A DNA stretch of 64,000 bases from Alphaproteobacteria bacterium. GTDB taxonomy: Bacteria > Pseudomonadota > Alphaproteobacteria > Micavibrionales > Micavibrionaceae. Under the pieces are notes generated by a model. The model searched no databases and was not told the DNA's origin. It worked only from the letters and a program-made list of their open reading frames with translations. Positions 45,560 through 56,434 of this stretch are shown piece after piece; positions within the stretch are counted from its first letter, which is position 1, and each line of letters starts with the position of its first letter. The stretch lies in NCBI GenBank assembly GCA_002690045.1, contig NZDE01000008.1, positions 1-64,000 on the forward strand, written 5' to 3'. Made by a program: the position numbers and the translations under genes.

Positions 45560-46518
45560 CCCCCAATATGGACTCCACAAATATTACACCATCATCAGAC
45601 ACGCAATTTGGCTTTGTATCGGTTATCGGCGCGCCAAATGCGGGTAAATCAACCTTGATGAACCAAATGGTCGGCGCGAAAATCAGCATCGTGTCACCAA
45701 AAGCGCAAACGACACGTACCCGCGTCTTGGGCATTGTTGTCCATGAACATGACGGGCATAAAACACAAATTGCCTTCGTTGACACACCTGGTATTTTCAA
45801 AGCGCAAAAACGCCGCCTTGATAAAGCGATTGTCGCCGCCGCATGGGAAGGCGTGGTTGATAGTGATGCCATTCTTTACATTGTTGATGCGTCGCTGAAA
45901 AACCCATTGGCGCATAACCAAGACATTCTCACTGGCCTAAAAAGTCAGCAGCTTGGGAAGAAGAAAGTCACGCTTGTGCTTAACAAGGTTGACCTGATCA
46001 AACCTGAAAAACTGCTGAAACTAACTGCAGCCTTTAACAATGAGTTTGACTTCGAAGCAACCTTTATGGTGTCCGCTGAGAAAAACCGCGGCGTCGGCGA
46101 TATTCTAAATTATTACACCAAACGCCTGCCTGCAGGGCCGTTTATGTATCCGGAAGACGAACTGACTGATATGCCTGCCCGCCTGATGGCGGCGGAAATT
46201 ACCCGCGAACAAGTTTTCCGCAAATTGCATGATGAGCTGCCATACAATATGGCGGTGGATACTGAAGCATGGGATGAACGCGCCGATGGGTCAATCGAAG
46301 TCCATCAAGTGATTTACGTGACGCGCGAAGCGCATAAGCCGATTGTCCTTGGTAAAGGCGGTCAGAAAATTAAAGCTATGGGCATGGCAGCGCGTCAAGA
46401 AATGGAAAAAATATTTGAACGCCCATTCCACGTAAAACTATTCGTCAAAGTCCGTGAACAATGGGATGAAGACCCAGAACATTACCGCATCTGGGGTCTA
46501 GACCCGCATCAGAATTAA
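45556..46518 (+). CDS. era: GTPase Era
   Basis: Era is an essential GTPase that assists 16S rRNA maturation. The 320-residue protein shows G1 GAPNAGKST, G3 DTPGIF, G4 NKVD and G5 SAEKNRG, then a C-terminal KH RNA-binding domain (GKGGQKIKAMGMAARQEMEKIF). A later ATG at 45568 is possible, but the four-base overlap with rnc favours this start. recO, which often follows era in this group, is not here; a DUF983 gene runs convergently and overlaps its stop by a few bases. Confidence 0.97.
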   Translation: MTPNMDSTNITPSSDTQFGFVSVIGAPNAGKSTLMNQMVGAKISIVSPKAQTTRTRVLGIVVHEHDGHKTQIAFVDTPGIFKAQKRRLDKAIVAAAWEGVVDSDAILYIVDASLKNPLAHNQDILTGLKSQQLGKKKVTLVLNKVDLIKPEKLLKLTAAFNNEFDFEATFMVSAEKNRGVGDILNYYTKRLPAGPFMYPEDELTDMPARLMAAEITREQVFRKLHDELPYNMAVDTEAWDERADGSIEVHQVIYVTREAHKPIVLGKGGQKIKAMGMAARQEMEKIFERPFHVKLFVKVREQWDEDPEHYRIWGLDPHQN

Positions 46519-46883
46519 TCTTTTTGCCGTGTAAACCAGATAATCGCAATAAAAATGCCTTTGCAAAACGGTAATAAAGCAAGCGCTGTCACCGTTGCAA
46601 TAGCCAGAATAATTGGCAATTCATATTGCAGCGGGAAGCTATCATGCATGATCGCATAATGAATAAATGGCGCTAATAAATGCCCTGTCAGCAAAATAGT
46701 CATCCATGCAGGGCCATCATCTGCGCGAATGTTTTCTAAATCTTCATCGCAATTTGTGCAGCTTTTTTCTTGCGTCAGGTAACCCTTTAAAACTTTCCCC
46801 TGCCCACATTTAGGGCAGCGCCGTTTTATGCCGCGGGACAAAATCGTTTTCCATGTCATTTTATTATTTACCGGCTGATCCAT
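46515..46883 (-). CDS. DUF983 membrane protein
   Basis: A 122-residue protein of the DUF983 family: a zinc-ribbon-like CPKCGQGKVLKGYLTQEKSCTNCDEDL near the N-terminus, then ADDGPAWMTILLTGHL, and two to three membrane helices. The function is unknown; related genes lie near cytochrome oxidase clusters in some alphaproteobacteria. An in-frame GTG six bases upstream is the only alternative start. It overlaps the 3' end of era by four bases. Confidence 0.88.
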   Translation of the reverse strand: MDQPVNNKMTWKTILSRGIKRRCPKCGQGKVLKGYLTQEKSCTNCDEDLENIRADDGPAWMTILLTGHLLAPFIHYAIMHDSFPLQYELPIILAIATVTALALLPFCKGIFIAIIWFTRQKD

Positions 46884-47185
46884 GAGCACACATCCTATTT
46901 TACGCAGTTAATTTGGTGCAGTTTATCACCCCTTAATAGAATTAGCGCCATAAAAAACAAATTTTACACTTACCCACAAAAGCTTTTGGATAAAAAAAAG
47001 ATTTTGTGTGCATAAGGAAGTTTTTTTTTGTCGAGAATCTAGCGCGGCGATTCGCGGCTATGATATGGTCATTTTCATTAGCGAAATAAATTGAGTACCT
47101 AAATTATTAAACAATGGGTTTTACAGCCAATCGGTTGGAATCCTTGTTATTTTTAAGCCTTAACCAAAGTGTGGGAGATATTTTG
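46884..47185 (+). promoter_or_regulatory. gcrA upstream region with DnaA-box-like and GANTC sites
   Basis: This region of about 300 bases contains two DnaA-box-like sites close together, TTACCCACA (46970-46978) and TTTGGATAA (46985-46993, reverse of TTATCCAAA), each one mismatch from consensus. Three GANTC methylation sites follow at 47035-47039, 47049-47053 and 47138-47142. In Caulobacter DnaA activates gcrA and CcrM methylates GANTC; the sites suggest similar control here. Confidence 0.45.
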
Positions 47186-47743
47186 ATGGCTTGGACCGAC
47201 GAACGTGTAGCCGTATTGAAGAAAATGTGGGGTGAGGGGAAAACCGCCGCCGAGATCGCCAAAGAATTAGGGGAAGGCGTTACCCGTAACGCTGTTATTG
47301 GTAAAGCGCACCGCCTGAAACTTTCTGGCCGCGCTTCACCAATTCAAACACCCAAAAAGACAACAATAAAAGCCGCCAAGGAGCAAGGTAACGCCAAAGC
47401 ACGCGTTAAAGCGCCAAAGGCCGAAGTTACTGAAAAACCAAAGCCCGTCGTAAAACGCGCGCCATCAGTATCATCAGCGCAAGCAAAGCTTGAAATTGAA
47501 GCGATTAAAAACAAAGGCAAGCGCCTTCCGCTTGCAGAGTTAACTGAGCGCATGTGCCGCTGGCCAATCGGTGACCCGAATGATGCTGATTTCGGTTTCT
47601 GCGGCTGCCGTACTGAAGTTGGCCTACCATATTGCGTAGAACACGGCCAAATTGCGTATCAAACAACAACACGTTCCCGCAACTTCCGCATTGATGATTT
47701 TGTTGACGCTGACAAAAATGTCAAAAAAATTGCTTCTGCGTAA
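47186..47743 (+). CDS. gcrA: Cell-cycle regulator GcrA
   Basis: GcrA is an alphaproteobacterial regulator that binds sigma-70 RNA polymerase and acts at methylated promoters. The 185-residue protein starts at the ATG after GGAGA, giving the diagnostic N-terminus MAWTDERVAVLKKMW and the helix-turn-helix GKTAAEIAKELGEGVTRNAVIGKAHRL. A basic, alanine- and proline-rich linker follows, then a C-terminal domain with MCRWPIGDPNDADFGFCGC and PYCVEH, the cysteine/histidine pattern of the family. It is a strong marker of Alphaproteobacteria. Confidence 0.95.
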   Translation: MAWTDERVAVLKKMWGEGKTAAEIAKELGEGVTRNAVIGKAHRLKLSGRASPIQTPKKTTIKAAKEQGNAKARVKAPKAEVTEKPKPVVKRAPSVSSAQAKLEIEAIKNKGKRLPLAELTERMCRWPIGDPNDADFGFCGCRTEVGLPYCVEHGQIAYQTTTRSRNFRIDDFVDADKNVKKIASA

Positions 47744-47771
47744 AAGCACAATTTAAATGTAATTTTGTTAC

Positions 47772-47804
47772 AAAACCCTCAAAAGTCATTTTTGAGGGTT
47801 TTTT
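47772..47804 (+). terminator. Rho-independent terminator after gcrA
   Basis: AAAACCCTCAAAA pairs with TTTTTGAGGGTTTT around a short loop and runs into T residues. Confidence 0.85.
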
Positions 47805-47895
47805 GTACATTCCGCCTTCAAATTATCCTATATCATTTCATCAACTTGCTATATAATTTCTTACAAACATATACAAGCGACCATAGGACGTATAC

Positions 47896-48975
47896 ATGCT
47901 CTCAACGCTCATTATTTTTCTTTCTATATCTATCATCTTCTCTTTCTTATGCTCTATGTGGGAAGCTGTTCTCTTAAGTATTTCGCCCTCTTACATGCAA
48001 ATAAAGCTTAACGAAGGCGGAAAATTAGGAAAAATATTGAAAGATTTTAAAGATAATATTGACCGCCCCCTCGCTGCCATTCTAACTCTAAACACAATCG
48101 CACATACCGTGGGTGCCGTCGGTGTCGGGCAGGAAGCCACAAAAATTTGGGCTGAAACAAACCCTGTTATGACCGGAATTGTCGTACCTATTGTTATGAC
48201 CGCAGCCATTTTAATCTTATCTGAAATTATACCTAAAACATTAGGCGCGACAAATTGGAAGATGCTCGCCCCCATAACCATACGCAGCCTGTATCTATTA
48301 ATTATCATCCTTTGGCCAATCGTTTGGGCATGCCAAAAACTGACGAACCTATTTAACCTTAGCAAAGAAAAAAGCGTATTTTCGCGCCATGATTTTCTGG
48401 CGATGGCAGAAATTGGCTCACAAGAAGGCTCACTTGACCAATCTGAAAGCCAATTCATCTATAATTTGATGCATTTCAAAAATTTCAAAGCAAAAGAGAT
48501 TATGACGCCGCGTACGGTTGTCGTTTCGGCGCCGCAAAACATGCCTGCACGTCAATTTTATGACCTACAGGATGAGCTTATTTTCTCGCGTATTCCAATT
48601 CATGAAACAGATAATAATGAAAATATAATTGGCTACATCCTCAAAGATGAAGTTTTAGAACACCTCATAGACGAAGAAGAAGAAAAGACCTTAAACGCAT
48701 TCCGCCGCGACATAATCACTATCTCTGACAAACACAATATCTTTGATTTATTCAATGAATTCATTGAAAAGAGGGAACATATCGCCCTTGTGCAAGATAG
48801 CTTTGGTGGTATGGCAGGTATCATTACAATGGAAGACATTATTGAGACCTTACTCGGCGCAGAAATAGTTGACGAAACCGACAAAGTCGTTGATATGCAA
48901 GATATGGCGCGCAAACAATGGAAAAACCGCTACAAGCGCCTAATACAAAAAAGCAGTGCCGAGGAAAAGAAATAA
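47896..48975 (+). CDS. CNNM/CorC-family membrane protein with CBS pair
   Basis: A 359-residue protein of the DUF21-CBS type (called hemolysin or CNNM transporters), linked to magnesium or cobalt export in other bacteria. The DUF21 part (residues 1-180) has three to four membrane helices and the motif PLAAILTLNTIAHTVGAVGVG and LILSEIIPKTLGA. Two CBS domains follow (MTPRTVVVSAPQN, AGIITMEDIIETLLGAEI). The C-terminal CorC_HlyC domain is absent, as is normal for the shorter members. A terminator follows at 49025. Confidence 0.9.
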   Translation: MLSTLIIFLSISIIFSFLCSMWEAVLLSISPSYMQIKLNEGGKLGKILKDFKDNIDRPLAAILTLNTIAHTVGAVGVGQEATKIWAETNPVMTGIVVPIVMTAAILILSEIIPKTLGATNWKMLAPITIRSLYLLIIILWPIVWACQKLTNLFNLSKEKSVFSRHDFLAMAEIGSQEGSLDQSESQFIYNLMHFKNFKAKEIMTPRTVVVSAPQNMPARQFYDLQDELIFSRIPIHETDNNENIIGYILKDEVLEHLIDEEEEKTLNAFRRDIITISDKHNIFDLFNEFIEKREHIALVQDSFGGMAGIITMEDIIETLLGAEIVDETDKVVDMQDMARKQWKNRYKRLIQKSSAEEKK

Positions 48976-49024
48976 AAACATATTCAGCATAACATATTGT
49001 TATTATTATAATTTTAAGCATATT

Positions 49025-49052
49025 GCCCCGATAAATTCGGGGCTTTTTCTTT
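49025..49052 (+). terminator. Rho-independent terminator after the CNNM gene
   Basis: GCCCCG pairs with CGGGGC around a seven-base loop, followed by a T-rich run. Confidence 0.85.
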
Positions 49053-49151
49053 TGCGTTGCAATAAAATATTTGACAAATCAAACTGTTATGTATTATACG
49101 CATAGCTGACATGTATTTAAAGAATATTACAATAAGCAGCGGAGGTGTGTC

Positions 49152-50393
49152 ATGGAAATTCCTTTTGTAATAAATACGCTTTTCTTATTAATTTGCGGCG
49201 CGATGGTTATGTTTATGGCGGCAGGTTTCGCCATGTTAGAAGCAGGTATGGTGCGCAGCAAATCGGTTGGGGTGATATTGGTGAAGAACATTTCCCTTTA
49301 TGCCATTGCCTCACTTATGTTTTACCTTGTCGGCTATAATTTAATGTATTTAGGCGTTGATGGTGGGTTATTTGGCACACCAAGCCTATGGCATCCTGAC
49401 GATAGCGCCGCTTTAGCTGGTGATTATAGCGCGGGTTACGCATCCCCTGCTGGATGGTTTTTCCAAATGGTTTTTGTCGCCACCGCCGCATCGATTGTAT
49501 CTGGCGCACTCGCTGAACGCATTAAAATTTGGCCGTTTTTAGCGTTTGTTGCTCTACTCACAGGCTTTATATACCCAATTACAGGCAGCTGGGTATGGGG
49601 CGAAGGCTGGCTCAGCACATTTGGGTTCAAAGACTTTGCCGGTTCAACATTGGTCCATTCCGTAGGTGGATGGGCTGCGCTTGCCGGCGCATTATTGCTC
49701 GGCGCACGACGCGGGCGCTTTGACTCCGCCGATGGCAAGCCCAAAGCTCTTCCTGGCAGCTCCTTACCGCAAGTCACGATTGGTACATTTATTTTATGGT
49801 TTGGTTGGTTTGGTTTTAACGGCGGCTCACAGCTCGCCATAGCCAGCACTGAAGATGCACTAGCAGTTGCGAAAATTTTCGCCAACACAAATATGGCCGC
49901 CGCCGCAGGTGCAATAACGGCCTTAGCATTAAGCCAAGCACTCTACAAAAAAATTGATGTGCCTATGGTTCTTAATGGCGCCTTAGCTGGCCTTGTTGCC
50001 ATTACCGCAGGACCATTATTACCAAGCCTAGCTCTCGCAATATATATCGGCGCTGTTGGCGGCGTGGTCATGTTCGCCGCGACATTACTTCTTGATAAAT
50101 TTAAGATTGATGATGTTGTCGGTGCAATTCCCGTGCATTTAGCAAGCGGCATATGGGGCACATTAGCCGTCGCGCTTACAGACCCAGAAGCAAGCTTTGC
50201 TATACAAGCATTGGGCATATTTGCAATTGGGTTATTTGTTTTCATCCTCAGTTTTGGCATTTGGTTTGCCATGAAAATGGCCATAGGTATCCGCCTACAT
50301 TGGTCACAAGAAAAACTGGGTGGAGACATGTCAGAATTGGGTGTGCGCGCTTATAATCTTGACTTTGAGGACAACACACCACTCAAAGCCTGA
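49152..50393 (+). CDS. amt: Ammonium transporter
   Basis: A 413-residue Amt/Mep/Rh-type ammonium channel with about eleven membrane helices. The twin pore histidines are visible in STLVHSVGGWAAL and AIPVHLASGIWG, and AGFAMLEAGMVRSKS and LWFGWFGFNGGS are family signatures. There is no glnK next to it, which usually accompanies amt. GGAGG lies before the ATG. A strong terminator follows. Confidence 0.95.
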   Translation: MEIPFVINTLFLLICGAMVMFMAAGFAMLEAGMVRSKSVGVILVKNISLYAIASLMFYLVGYNLMYLGVDGGLFGTPSLWHPDDSAALAGDYSAGYASPAGWFFQMVFVATAASIVSGALAERIKIWPFLAFVALLTGFIYPITGSWVWGEGWLSTFGFKDFAGSTLVHSVGGWAALAGALLLGARRGRFDSADGKPKALPGSSLPQVTIGTFILWFGWFGFNGGSQLAIASTEDALAVAKIFANTNMAAAAGAITALALSQALYKKIDVPMVLNGALAGLVAITAGPLLPSLALAIYIGAVGGVVMFAATLLLDKFKIDDVVGAIPVHLASGIWGTLAVALTDPEASFAIQALGIFAIGLFVFILSFGIWFAMKMAIGIRLHWSQEKLGGDMSELGVRAYNLDFEDNTPLKA

Positions 50394-50434
50394 TGAAAAA
50401 GCGCGATCCATTCGCTTCGAGGGGGCGAAAGAGA

Positions 50435-50470
50435 CAAGGGCAGCCATAATGAGCTGCCCTTGTTATTTTT
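50435..50470 (+). terminator. Rho-independent terminator after amt
   Basis: CAAGGGCAGC pairs with GCTGCCCTTG around an eight-base loop, followed by a T-rich stretch. Confidence 0.8.
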
Positions 50471-50488
50471 AAACATTACCTTGCTGCA

Positions 50489-50968
50489 TCATTTAATCAT
50501 GCGCTTGGTCAATTCACTTTTATAGCGCACCTTCTGTTCTGGCTGATCTTTTTCCTGAACATAAACCTCCCCATTGTCATGGATCACGATTTGTGCGCCA
50601 TCTGGCAGGTGAACGCTGTATGTTTCAAACTCTTGAGACAACGTCTTTTTCTGCCCTTTATGAGCATCTACACTATGTTCATCGAGCCAAGGCCCACATT
50701 TGTCCGCATGCTCTTTATCCAAACTATATGCAAAGTTTCGTGGATCAAACGGGCAAATAAAGACGTCCATAGCCGATTTAACTCTAGCTACATCACGCAA
50801 TTGTACTTGCGTTATACACTCATCCACTTGCACCAAGAAATGCCCATGCTGCGGTGAAATCCAATCTAATACAGCAGCTTCATTATTCAAAGCCTTTACA
50901 ATCATATTATGGATCTTATAAGGCTCCCCCAAGCGCGTACAAAATAAAGTATAATATTTAGACATCAT
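50489..50968 (-). CDS. Unknown cytosolic protein
   Basis: A 159-residue protein (or 158 from the second ATG). It has two cysteine-containing motifs, no signal and no membrane segment. Recognisable only as a mixed alpha/beta pattern (VLDWISPQHGHFLVQVDE, AQIVIHDNGEVYVQEK). It is 16 bases downstream of the methyltransferase on the same strand and is probably its operon partner. I do not recognise the family. Confidence 0.6.
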   Translation of the reverse strand: MMSKYYTLFCTRLGEPYKIHNMIVKALNNEAAVLDWISPQHGHFLVQVDECITQVQLRDVARVKSAMDVFICPFDPRNFAYSLDKEHADKCGPWLDEHSVDAHKGQKKTLSQEFETYSVHLPDGAQIVIHDNGEVYVQEKDQPEQKVRYKSELTKRMIK

Positions 50969-50984
50969 TGCACTCCCAATATCT

Positions 50985-51620
50985 TTAAACTGGACAGGTC
51001 AAAACAATATCTGACCATGTCACATCTTTGCGGCCAAGCCCATCGGCTGAGCGCCCCAAATATTCATATGTTAATCCATTCTTCGCTGATAAACCCTCTA
51101 TCACTTGCGGCGGAATATCATACATAACGCGCCCTTCAGGTATAGGTCCATGACGTAAGTTTGTATATATCAACGCCCCTGACTGACCAAGTCCGACAAC
51201 ATGCGTGAACAACTGATTTAGTGGGCTGTTTTTACCCTTATAATCAAAGTGAAAAATAAAGGCATTCATCAAAATAACATCAAATTTTTGCCCCCACTGA
51301 CGCGTTTGCGTAAGGTCTGGCGCGGTATCAACATAGTAGTCTATTTGCGCATGCGCATTATCTTGACGCGCTGCATCTATCATACCTTGCGCGCCATCAC
51401 AGGCCGCCACCTTAAACCCCTGTGATGCCAACCACGATGCATCACGCCCACTGCCACAGCCAATATCAAGCGCGCTTAAGCCCCCAACATCACCAAGCGC
51501 ATCTATACGCGCCGTGAATTTTGGCAAAATCTCATCCGTAGTTACCGCATTATATGATTGATGCAACTTATCCGCTTCGCGGTCATAAGTCTTTAGGTTC
51601 TGCCCCTTATTTTGGCGCAT
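50985..51620 (-). CDS. Class I SAM-dependent methyltransferase
   Basis: A 211-residue methyltransferase with motif I LDIGCGSGRDASWLA, the acidic post-I end VAACDGAQGM, and the FDVILMNAFIFHF strand in the position of motif IV. The family is broad (Methyltransf_11/25-like) and the substrate cannot be read from sequence. It precedes the unknown 159-residue gene and is divergent from the second gyrB. Confidence 0.85.
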   Translation of the reverse strand: MRQNKGQNLKTYDREADKLHQSYNAVTTDEILPKFTARIDALGDVGGLSALDIGCGSGRDASWLASQGFKVAACDGAQGMIDAARQDNAHAQIDYYVDTAPDLTQTRQWGQKFDVILMNAFIFHFDYKGKNSPLNQLFTHVVGLGQSGALIYTNLRHGPIPEGRVMYDIPPQVIEGLSAKNGLTYEYLGRSADGLGRKDVTWSDIVLTCPV

Positions 51621-51685
51621 TCCATTCGTCCCTGTTTTTTTATATTTTTTATGGGTTCATTTTGCATATAAAAAACGATATGTAA

Positions 51686-54283
<2,598 letters not shown>

Positions 54284-54306
54284 TTTGAACAGACATATAA
54301 AGAAAA

Positions 54307-54332
54307 AGCCCCGATATTTTCGGGGCTTTTTT
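54307..54332 (+). terminator. Rho-independent terminator after the second gyrB
   Basis: AGCCCCG pairs with CGGGGCT, followed by a six-T run. Confidence 0.88.
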
Positions 54333-54354
54333 GATATTCTATATAATATAAATT

Positions 54355-54651
54355 TTATGGCTCCAAATGAGCGATCAGCTTATTAATTGTGGCGACGGTT
54401 TGCACCTCCGCATCACTTCCTGAACCAAAAACGCTTGCAATGCCTTTCAGGGCATTTATTGCATCTTGTGGCGTATCAGAGTTCTGAATGCTCTCAACTA
54501 AATCGCCACCTTCCGCTAAGCCAAAGGCTTCACCGGCCATACCGATACCCATCATAATGTCTTGTAACTTTAAATCTTGTACATTGATCTGGAGATCTGC
54601 CGCAACGTCGTTAAAGATATTGATTAAATCATTTTCATCGAATTGGATCAT
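54355..54651 (-). CDS. Small acidic protein of unknown function
   Basis: The start at 54651, preceded by an AGGGAA site, gives a 98-residue acidic protein; a longer frame would overlap the ion-channel gene. Sequence such as DDLINIFNDVAADLQINVQDLKLQDIMMGIGMAGEAFGL and a helical C-terminus suggest a small cytosolic protein without cysteines. No family is recognised. It starts 82 bases after the channel stop on the same strand and may share its transcript. Confidence 0.6.
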   Translation of the reverse strand: MIQFDENDLINIFNDVAADLQINVQDLKLQDIMMGIGMAGEAFGLAEGGDLVESIQNSDTPQDAINALKGIASVFGSGSDAEVQTVATINKLIAHLEP

Positions 54652-54733
54652 ATTTCCCTGCTCCCTATTTTTATTATGAGCACGCATATAAGCACCCGAA
54701 CCAAACCGAGTCAACGCTGCGCCACACTTAAGG

Positions 54734-55576
54734 TTACTTCTCTTGCTCATCAAGCTGCGCCTTTAAGCGCGCAATTTCTTTATGCAGCTCTTTGATATCA
54801 TAATGTAGGGTCTTCATATCGACCTTTTCCAGCTCTTCTGTATGGTGGCCATTTTGTACGGCGCTCATCGCATCAACGATAATACCAATAAACAAGTTAA
54901 GCACCGCAAAACTGGTCACAATAATGAACGGCACAAAAAACATCCACGACCATGGGTGATATTCCATCGTTGGGCCAACAATCTCGCTCGTCCAGCCTTC
55001 TAACGTCATTAACTGAAACAGCGTAAAGGTTGAATCGCCAACCGAGCCGAATAGATCTTGGATGAGCGGGTCAGGCGTGCTGCCAAATATTTTCGTGGTT
55101 AATACCGCACAAACATAGAATATCAGACACAACACACCAAATACCGATGACATACCAGGTATAGAATGTCCAAGCGCGTTAATCACATGACGCATTTGCG
55201 GCACAATAGATAGTAAACGCAACGCCCGTAAAATACGCAATGCTCGTAAAACGGCGAATGCACCGCTAGTCGGAATCCAAGATATCGCCACAATAATCAG
55301 GTCAAAAACATTCCAGCCACTTCGAAAAAACGAAAAGCGATAAGCTAAAAACTTCGCGGCAATTTCTAATGTAAAGACAGCCAAAATAATATGGTCGAAA
55401 ATATAAAAGAACTTCTTATGTTTCGCATAAATTTCAGGCTCAGTTTCCAAACCAAGTGTAATGGCATTTAACACAATAAGAACCGTGATACACCCAATGA
55501 CATATTTATTCTCAACAAATTTTGCAAGCTTCTCTTGCCACGGCGCGGCAAATTTTACATGTGCAGGACGAACCAT
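54734..55576 (-). CDS. Voltage-gated cation channel, NavBac family
   Basis: A 280-residue single-domain channel that assembles as a tetramer in the inner membrane. Helices S1-S4 occupy about residues 20-135; S4 has the repeated arginines VLRALRILRALRLLSIVPQMR. S5 and S6 flank the pore loop, whose filter reads TLEGWTS where sodium channels of this family have TLESW. The fourth position glycine resembles the calcium-selective CavMr. The C-terminal tail (residues 235-280) is a charged coiled coil, as in NaChBac. Ion selectivity is an inference from the filter. Confidence 0.88.
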   Translation of the reverse strand: MVRPAHVKFAAPWQEKLAKFVENKYVIGCITVLIVLNAITLGLETEPEIYAKHKKFFYIFDHIILAVFTLEIAAKFLAYRFSFFRSGWNVFDLIIVAISWIPTSGAFAVLRALRILRALRLLSIVPQMRHVINALGHSIPGMSSVFGVLCLIFYVCAVLTTKIFGSTPDPLIQDLFGSVGDSTFTLFQLMTLEGWTSEIVGPTMEYHPWSWMFFVPFIIVTSFAVLNLFIGIIVDAMSAVQNGHHTEELEKVDMKTLHYDIKELHKEIARLKAQLDEQEK

Positions 55577-55715
55577 ATTATAACCTATATTCTAAACAAC
55601 CCTAAAACGCCCTATGATAGCGCGCTGAAAATTAATCTCAATCCCTAATTTGTATGAACAAAAACAGTCAGATTAAAATCAACACCGCACAACATAGAAA
55701 TCTCATCTAACCTTA

Positions 55716-55741
55716 TAAAAAAAGCGCCCCCGAAGGGGCGC
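55716..55741 (-). terminator. Rho-independent terminator for the 120-residue exported-protein gene
   Basis: GCGCCCC pairs with GGGGCGC around CGAA; the A-run at 55716-55723 on the plus strand becomes the T-run on the minus strand transcript. Confidence 0.85.
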
Positions 55742-55772
55742 ATAAGTTTTATTGGTAGACCATAATTACCAT

Positions 55773-56135
55773 TTAAAAAGAAAGCTTTAACCGCAGCATT
55801 GTATGAAAGGATTCCACGCGCCCATCAGCCACATCACCGCCATAATCATGCGTTAATTTCAAACGATCACTTTCAAAATATTTAAGTTCTGCTCCTAAGC
55901 GGCGCTCGCCAGATTGTTCAAATAAATTATAGCTGCCCTTATATGTACCGAACTCATCTTCGTCATAAAGCTGCAAATTACTTTCTTCATCAATAAACTG
56001 CTCTTGGTGCATATACCCTTGCGTCATATGCTCTTCATAAATAAAGGCATGAGCTGATTCTATGCGCCCCATACCACCAAACACAATAACAGCCGCACAG
56101 CAACCTAATGCCATGGATTTAATACTCGTTTTCAT
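55773..56135 (-). CDS. Small exported protein with terminal phenylalanine
   Basis: A 120-residue protein with a signal peptide (ALGCCAAVIVFGGMGRIESAHA) and an exported part of about 90 residues with alternating polar and hydrophobic residues, ending FHTMLRLKLSF. The final phenylalanine is reminiscent of the outer-membrane beta-signal, although the domain is too short for a full barrel alone. No known family. It stands alone and has its own terminator. Confidence 0.6.
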   Translation of the reverse strand: MKTSIKSMALGCCAAVIVFGGMGRIESAHAFIYEEHMTQGYMHQEQFIDEESNLQLYDEDEFGTYKGSYNLFEQSGERRLGAELKYFESDRLKLTHDYGGDVADGRVESFHTMLRLKLSF

Positions 56136-56434
56136 TTTGTATACTCCCGATCAATATTGTTTTTATAAATTCCGAATAGCACCAGCGCGGCCATAAGCCG
56201 ACGCTAACCTTTAAAAACCAATCCGATATTTAATCACTATTAGGAATTGAACCTACACACACCATTACAGTATATGGGATGAACGGTAAAAAAGGTCTTA
56301 CATTTAGATCGCATTTTATCTTTCAGCCCTTATTTTACAAGACCTCACAGCAAGCATTTGACAGAAAACATGTTTTTCTTTACTAGTAGATCTCTTAATA
56401 AAAAATATAAAAAATTTCATATGGGAGCACAAAC

